Shown: positions 60,401 through 64,000 of the stretch, piece after piece
How the letters are laid out: every line of letters starts with the position of its first letter
Numbering within the stretch: the stretch's first letter is position 1
NCBI RefSeq assembly: GCF_001270745.1
Contig: NZ_KQ434757.1
Coordinates: 62,001-126,000, forward strand
DNA length: 64,000 nucleotides
Direction of reading: 5' to 3'
Origin: Jiangella muralis
Lineage (GTDB): Bacteria > Actinomycetota > Actinomycetes > Jiangellales > Jiangellaceae
Made by a program: the position numbers and the translations under genes
Notes under the pieces: generated by a model
Database searches by the model: none
The model's input: only the letters and a program-made list of their open reading frames with translations
What the model was told of the DNA's origin: nothing

Positions 60401-61679
60401 CGTCGCGCAGCGGCGGGACGACGACGCCGGCCTCGGCCATGCGGCGGCGGACCAGGCGGCGCGACCGCAGGATCCCGGCCAGCCCGATCGTCCACATCAC
60501 GTACTGCACGCACATCGCCACCCGGAAGTCGCCCAGCTCGTACGCGGTCGCCGACGCGCCGCCGCTGCGTGCGTCCAGCACCAGACCGATGGCCAGGATG
60601 GTGAGCAGCGACGCCACGAACCCGCCCACGTTGACGATGCCGGTCGCGGTGCCGAGGCGGTTCGGCGGGTTGAATGTGCGGGCGAAGTCGAATCCGATCA
60701 TCGAGCCGGGGCCGCTCAGCGCCATCGACAGCACCAGCAGCACCAGCAGCCAGCCCGGCGCCCGCCCGGGCAGCAGCAGGACGGCGGTCCAGGCGGCCGC
60801 GTTCGCGAACACGATCCCGAGCACCAGCCACGACCGCCGCAGCGGATGCCGCTGCACCATGACACCGATGACCGGACCGGCCACCACGCCGGCCAGCACC
60901 GTCAACGTCAGCAGCGCGCCGGCCCCCGCCTCGGAGACGCCCTCGCCGGAGACCAGGAACGGGAACCCCCACATCAGCGCGAACACGGTGCCGGAGAACT
61001 GGGTGGTGAAGTGCGTCCACAGCCCCAGCCGGGTGCCCGGATGCCGCCACGCCGTGACGAGGTCCGCGCCCAGGTGGCGCATGGAGCCGTCGGCCACCGG
61101 CTGCGCCCGCGCCGACGGGGTGTCGCGCAGCGCCGCGGCGGCCAGCACGCACACCAGCAGGCCGGTCGCGGCCGCCGAGCCGAACGCCGTGCTCCACCCG
61201 TAGGTGTGCAGGACGGCGACGAACGGCACCGCGGACAGTATCTGGCCTGCCTGCCCCACCAGGCCGGTGAGCTGCGTCATCACCGGGACCCGGCGGGGCG
61301 GGAACCAGGCCGCCACGATGCGCAGGACGCTCACGAAGGTCAGGGCGTCGCCCATGCCGACGAGCACCCGCCCGGCCGCGGCCATCGGCACCGACTCGGC
61401 CACGGCGAGCAGCGCCTGCCCCGCCGCCATCAGCAGCGCACCGGCGATGACCAGCCGGCGCCCGCCGATGCGGTCGAGCAGCATGCCGATCGGGATCTGC
61501 AGCCCCGCGTAGACCACCAGCTGTAGCACGACGAACGAGGCGAGCACGCTGGCCGACACGTCGAACCGGCCGGCCGCGTCGAGTCCCGCCACCCCGAACG
61601 TGGTGCGGTGCATGACCGCGACGATGTAGGCGGATACGCCGACGCACCAGATGGTCCAGGCACGGCGCGGAGTCGGCAT
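60363..61679 (-). CDS. MFS transporter
   Basis: 438 residues from ATG 61679. Twelve hydrophobic segments; YIVAVMHRTTFGVAGLDAAGRF (TM1), GMLLDRIGGRRLVIAGALLMA (motif A) and GRVLVGMGDALTFVSVLRIVAAWFPPRRVPVMTQLTGLVGQAGQIL are typical of nitrate/nitrite- or sugar-acid-type MFS porters. Substrate not determined. GACAAT 15 bases before the ATG may be its -10. Its 3' end overlaps the phosphotransferase by 38 bases. Confidence 0.88.
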   Translation of the reverse strand: MPTPRRAWTIWCVGVSAYIVAVMHRTTFGVAGLDAAGRFDVSASVLASFVVLQLVVYAGLQIPIGMLLDRIGGRRLVIAGALLMAAGQALLAVAESVPMAAAGRVLVGMGDALTFVSVLRIVAAWFPPRRVPVMTQLTGLVGQAGQILSAVPFVAVLHTYGWSTAFGSAAATGLLVCVLAAAALRDTPSARAQPVADGSMRHLGADLVTAWRHPGTRLGLWTHFTTQFSGTVFALMWGFPFLVSGEGVSEAGAGALLTLTVLAGVVAGPVIGVMVQRHPLRRSWLVLGIVFANAAAWTAVLLLPGRAPGWLLVLLVLSMALSGPGSMIGFDFARTFNPPNRLGTATGIVNVGGFVASLLTILAIGLVLDARSGGASATAYELGDFRVAMCVQYVMWTIGLAGILRSRRLVRRRMAEAGVVVPPLRDVIAARRRRRGRP

Positions 61680-62071
61680 CAGGGTTCCATTGTCCACCGC
61701 CGCCGGCCGGGACGGCCGCGAAGGACCCGGCACCCCAGGAGGGAGCACCGGGCCCTTCGTCTTCGGTCACGAGGGCATGTGACCATTCCGACTGCGGGTT
61801 TGATTTCAGGCGGTCCCCACAATCGGAAGTGGCGGCTCGAAAACCACCACGTCCGAGAATTGCGCGGCTGCTCACAACGCATGACGATCTCGCGCACAAG
61901 TTCCTGGGCAAAGGCTTCTAGACGGGCGAAAGACTTTCAGAGATCGACTTGTCGTGCATGTCGACGCGCCCGGACCTGGGAACACGCTGACCGGTTTGCC
62001 GGTAAACGTCAGGAAAGATCGGCCGATCGGTGGAGGGCCGAATGGGTCCTACGACGGTGTCGCCGGAATTG
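61680..62071. other. Intergenic region, 392 bases, lower GC
   Basis: No convincing ORF. It holds the hairpin at 61719-61759, the 12-base palindrome GATCGGCCGATC (62017-62028) and the direct repeat CCGGTTTG/CCGGTAAA near 62000. The AT content of 61790-61950 is higher than elsewhere in the window. A small RNA or transferred remnant is possible; nothing is identified. Confidence 0.4.
61719..61759 (-). terminator. Hairpin upstream of the MFS gene, possible terminator of the CBS gene
   Basis: CGAAGGACCCGG (61719-61730) and CCGGGCCCTTCG (61748-61759) pair at 11 of 12 positions. It lies in the leader between the CBS gene stop (62072) and the MFS start (61679), same strand. Confidence 0.5.
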
Positions 62072-62512
62072 TCAGGTGGCGGCCGTGCGAATGTAGGACG
62101 AGAGGGAGTCGCGCTCGACCTCGAGTTCGGTGATGCGGATCTTCACGACGTCGCCGATGCTGACGATGCCGTCGAGCCCGCCCGCGTCGGAGACCACCGG
62201 CATGTGCCGGAACCGGCCCAGCGTCATGGCCGCGGCCAGCTCGTCGATGTGCTGGTGCGGCGCGCAGGTCTGGACGTCGGCGGTCATGATCGCCGAGACC
62301 GGCTCAGAGAGCACACTGGCGCCACGGGCGGCCAGCGCCCGGACGATGTCGCGCTCGGAGACGATGCCGCTGATCGTGTCACCGTCCGGCGACACCACGA
62401 CGGCGCCGATGCGGTTCTCGGCCAGGACGGTGAGCAGAGTGCGGACGTCGGTGTCGGGGGGCACCGTCACGACGCCCTTGCCCTTGGACCGGATGATGTC
62501 GGAGATGCGCAT
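62072..62512 (-). CDS. CBS domain-containing protein
   Basis: 146 residues from ATG 62512 with GAGGAGG 6 bases upstream. Two CBS repeats: MRISDIIRSKGKGVVTVPPDTDVRTLLTVLAENRIGAVVVSPDG with SGIVSERDIVRAL, then VSAIMTADVQTCAPHQHIDELAAAMTLGRFRHMPVV with DGIVSIGDVVK. Stand-alone CBS pairs bind adenine nucleotides and regulate partners. The partner is unknown. Confidence 0.9.
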   Translation of the reverse strand: MRISDIIRSKGKGVVTVPPDTDVRTLLTVLAENRIGAVVVSPDGDTISGIVSERDIVRALAARGASVLSEPVSAIMTADVQTCAPHQHIDELAAAMTLGRFRHMPVVSDAGGLDGIVSIGDVVKIRITELEVERDSLSSYIRTAAT

Positions 62513-62607
62513 CGGGGGCCTCCTCGCCGCTCGGAGTACTCCTGGTGCCATTGAACCGTACGGCGTTCGCGTCGATCCGGAAAGGTTTCGGAACAGTCGA
62601 GAGTGCT

Positions 62608-63636
62608 TTACCCCGAATTGTCCGCTCCAGTCGGGGCCGCACCGGTCGATCCGCGCACCACCAGCTCGGGCGTGAACAGCAGTTCCGCGCGGTCGGCGGG
62701 CCGTCCGGCGATCTGCTCGAGCAGCGCCTGGACGGCCGCGGCGGCCATCGCCGGGACCGCCTGCCGGACGGTGGTCAGCGGCGGGTCGGTGAACGGAATG
62801 AGCGGGGAGTCGTCGTACCCGATGACGGAGACGTCGCCGGGCACCGTGAGCCCGCGCTGCCGGACCGCCCGGACGGCGCCCAGGGCCATCAGATCCGACC
62901 CGCACACGATGGCGGTGCAGCCGGCGTCCAACAGCCGCGAGGCACAGGCCCGGCCGCCCTCGACGGTGAAGAAGGACGTCGCCACCAGGCCGTCCGGGTC
63001 CGGCGCGCCCGGGACCGCCCGCAGCGCCCGGGTGAACCCCTCGATCTTGCGGGCCGCCGGGACGAACCGGCGCGGCCCGATCGCCAGTCCGATGCGACGG
63101 TGCCCGAGCGACGCCAGGTGCTGCACGGCCAACTCGGCCGCGGCGACGTCGTCGGTGGACACGAACGGGACGTCCAGGCCGGGGACGAACCCGTTGACCA
63201 GCACGATCGGCAGCCCCAGCTCGCGCAGACGGTGGTAGCGGGCCGGTCCGGCGGTGCTGTCGGCATGCAATCCGGACACGAACAGGATGCCGGCGACGCC
63301 GCGGTCGACCAGCATCTCGACGTACTCGTCCTCGGTGACGCCGCCGGGCGTCTGGGTGCACAGCAGCGGGGTGTACTCGCGCTGCGCCAGAATCGTCTCG
63401 ATGACCTGCACGAACGCCGGGAAGACGGGGTTCTCCAGCTCGGGCACGATGAGCCCGATGAGCCCGGCGCTGGTCGAGCGCAGCCGGCTCGGCCGCTCGT
63501 AGCCCAGGACGTCGAGCGCCGCCAGCACCGCCTGTCGGGTCTGCGCGGCCACGCCCGGCTTCGCGTTGAGCACCCGGCTGACCGTCGCCTCGCTGACCCC
63601 GGCATGCAGGGCGACGTCGCTGAGCCGCACCGTCAT
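62608..63636 (-). CDS. LacI family transcriptional regulator
   Basis: 342 residues. N-terminal HTH: VRLSDVALHAGVSEATVSRVLNAKPGVAAQTRQAVLAALDVLGYERP, then a periplasmic-binding-protein-like ligand domain (GLIGLIVPELENPVFPAFVQVIE, VFVSTDDVAAAELAVQHL, VIGYDDSPLIPFTDPPLTTVRQ). It is divergent from a sugar ABC transporter ATPase gene and probably regulates a sugar-uptake or degradation system to its right. Confidence 0.92.
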   Translation of the reverse strand: MTVRLSDVALHAGVSEATVSRVLNAKPGVAAQTRQAVLAALDVLGYERPSRLRSTSAGLIGLIVPELENPVFPAFVQVIETILAQREYTPLLCTQTPGGVTEDEYVEMLVDRGVAGILFVSGLHADSTAGPARYHRLRELGLPIVLVNGFVPGLDVPFVSTDDVAAAELAVQHLASLGHRRIGLAIGPRRFVPAARKIEGFTRALRAVPGAPDPDGLVATSFFTVEGGRACASRLLDAGCTAIVCGSDLMALGAVRAVRQRGLTVPGDVSVIGYDDSPLIPFTDPPLTTVRQAVPAMAAAAVQALLEQIAGRPADRAELLFTPELVVRGSTGAAPTGADNSG

Positions 63637-63730
63637 GGACGGACGGTACCGCGCGGCCCGTACCGGCCGGGGTCGGCGCGACGCCGGGCGTGACCTACCT
63701 CACGCCCGGGTGACGGATCGAGGGCCGACC

Positions 63731-63736
63731 TATAGT
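63731..63736 (+). promoter_or_regulatory. -10 element TATAGT upstream of the ABC transporter gene
   Basis: TATAGT lies 105 bases before the ATG at 63842, giving a long leader of about 98 bases. The leader contains no clear terminator. It is in the gap divergent to the LacI gene and may contain LacI operators. Confidence 0.45.
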
Positions 63737-63841
63737 GTCTCGTATCACCCGCAACCTGGCAGTCGCTCGCGGGACAACTTCATACCCGTCCACTTCACAA
63801 CGGATCGTCCGGCACGTACCTGCCGGTGAAGGGAATCAACG

Positions 63842-64000
63842 ATGGCTACGGTCACGTTCGACAAGGCCACCCGCATCTACCCGGGGACCGACAAGCCGGC
63901 AGTCGACGCTCTCGAGCTCGCCATCGAGGACGGGGAGTTCCTCGTGCTCGTCGGCCCCTCCGGCTGCGGCAAGTCCACCAGCCTCCGCATGCTGGCCGGC
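63842..64000 (+). CDS. Sugar ABC transporter ATP-binding protein, 3' end outside window
   Basis: First 53 residues from ATG with GAAGGGA 8 bases upstream. [45 protein letters not shown] matches the MsiK/UgpC/MalK-type ATPases; Walker A is GPSGCGKST. Such ATPases energise several sugar ABC importers in actinobacteria, often from a separate locus, as here. The remainder is outside the window. Confidence 0.88.
   Translation, partial: MATVTFDKATRIYPGTDKPAVDALELAIEDGEFLVLVGPSGCGKSTSLRMLAG

Overview
The window is high-GC DNA with densely packed genes, 1- to 4-base start/stop overlaps, many GTG and TTG starts and several apparently leaderless genes. Together with a mycofactocin locus, a SARP/AfsR-type regulator, a class E sortase, a SecD-SecF fusion and a groEL with tandem CIRCE operators, this points to an actinobacterium. 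The genus cannot be fixed from the sequence alone; a Jiangella-like or related filamentous or soil actinomycete is a guess.

Layout. 1-2866: the end of an ether-lipid-type operon (SDR, acyltransferase, alkyl-DHAP synthase-like flavoprotein). 2826-6317: MFS transporter, HD-domain protein, DUF4031 and CutC. 6332-18045: a complete mycofactocin locus. One minus-strand operon starts at mftA (15892) and runs mftA-mftB-mftC, three mycofactocin-coupled SDRs, a MoxR-type ATPase, a VWA protein, mftE and mftF. mftD lies alone on the plus strand at the far end, and mftR plus a second mftF are transcribed divergently from mftA. 18017-21347: two epoxide hydrolases and a divergent WYL regulator with a shared operator candidate. 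21684-24866: groEL with two CIRCE operators, then an HTTM-like membrane protein pair. 24940-30311: CrtI-like oxidoreductase, a wall-anchored (LPDTG) zinc protease and its sortase.

30343-35455: a threonine-synthase-family gene under a SAM-I riboswitch, followed by a MoaD/CysO-like sulfur carrier, then trehalose genes otsB and otsA. 35464-41418: small hypothetical and DUF202 membrane proteins, a PIN/antitoxin pair, and a MurQ-like/GntR operon facing a secreted glycoside hydrolase. 41442-42122: a long gene-free inverted repeat. 42157-51395: methyltransferase, GH116 glucosidase, SARP-type regulator, TatA and SecDF.

51456-56309: a tRNA-Thr gene followed by an integrated island. The 3' end of the tRNA is repeated at 53837-53880 (43/44 identical) and more loosely at 56266-56309 (39/44). 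The segments between the copies hold small hypothetical genes, one HTH-GHKL ATPase-DUF4325 protein, an excisionase-like protein, a frameshifted gene and acetyltransferase debris. No integrase is visible. 56472-64000: drug-efflux MFS with a TetR regulator, methyltransferase, a phosphotransferase with an odd insertion, a second MFS, a CBS protein, a LacI regulator and the start of a sugar ABC transporter ATPase.

The strongest leads are the enlarged mycofactocin operon (MoxR/VWA, two MftF, a 45-residue ORF beside mftD), the SAM-riboswitch ThrC-like/sulfur-carrier pair that may make homocysteine rather than threonine, the tRNA-Thr cassette array, and the 680-base inverted repeat.
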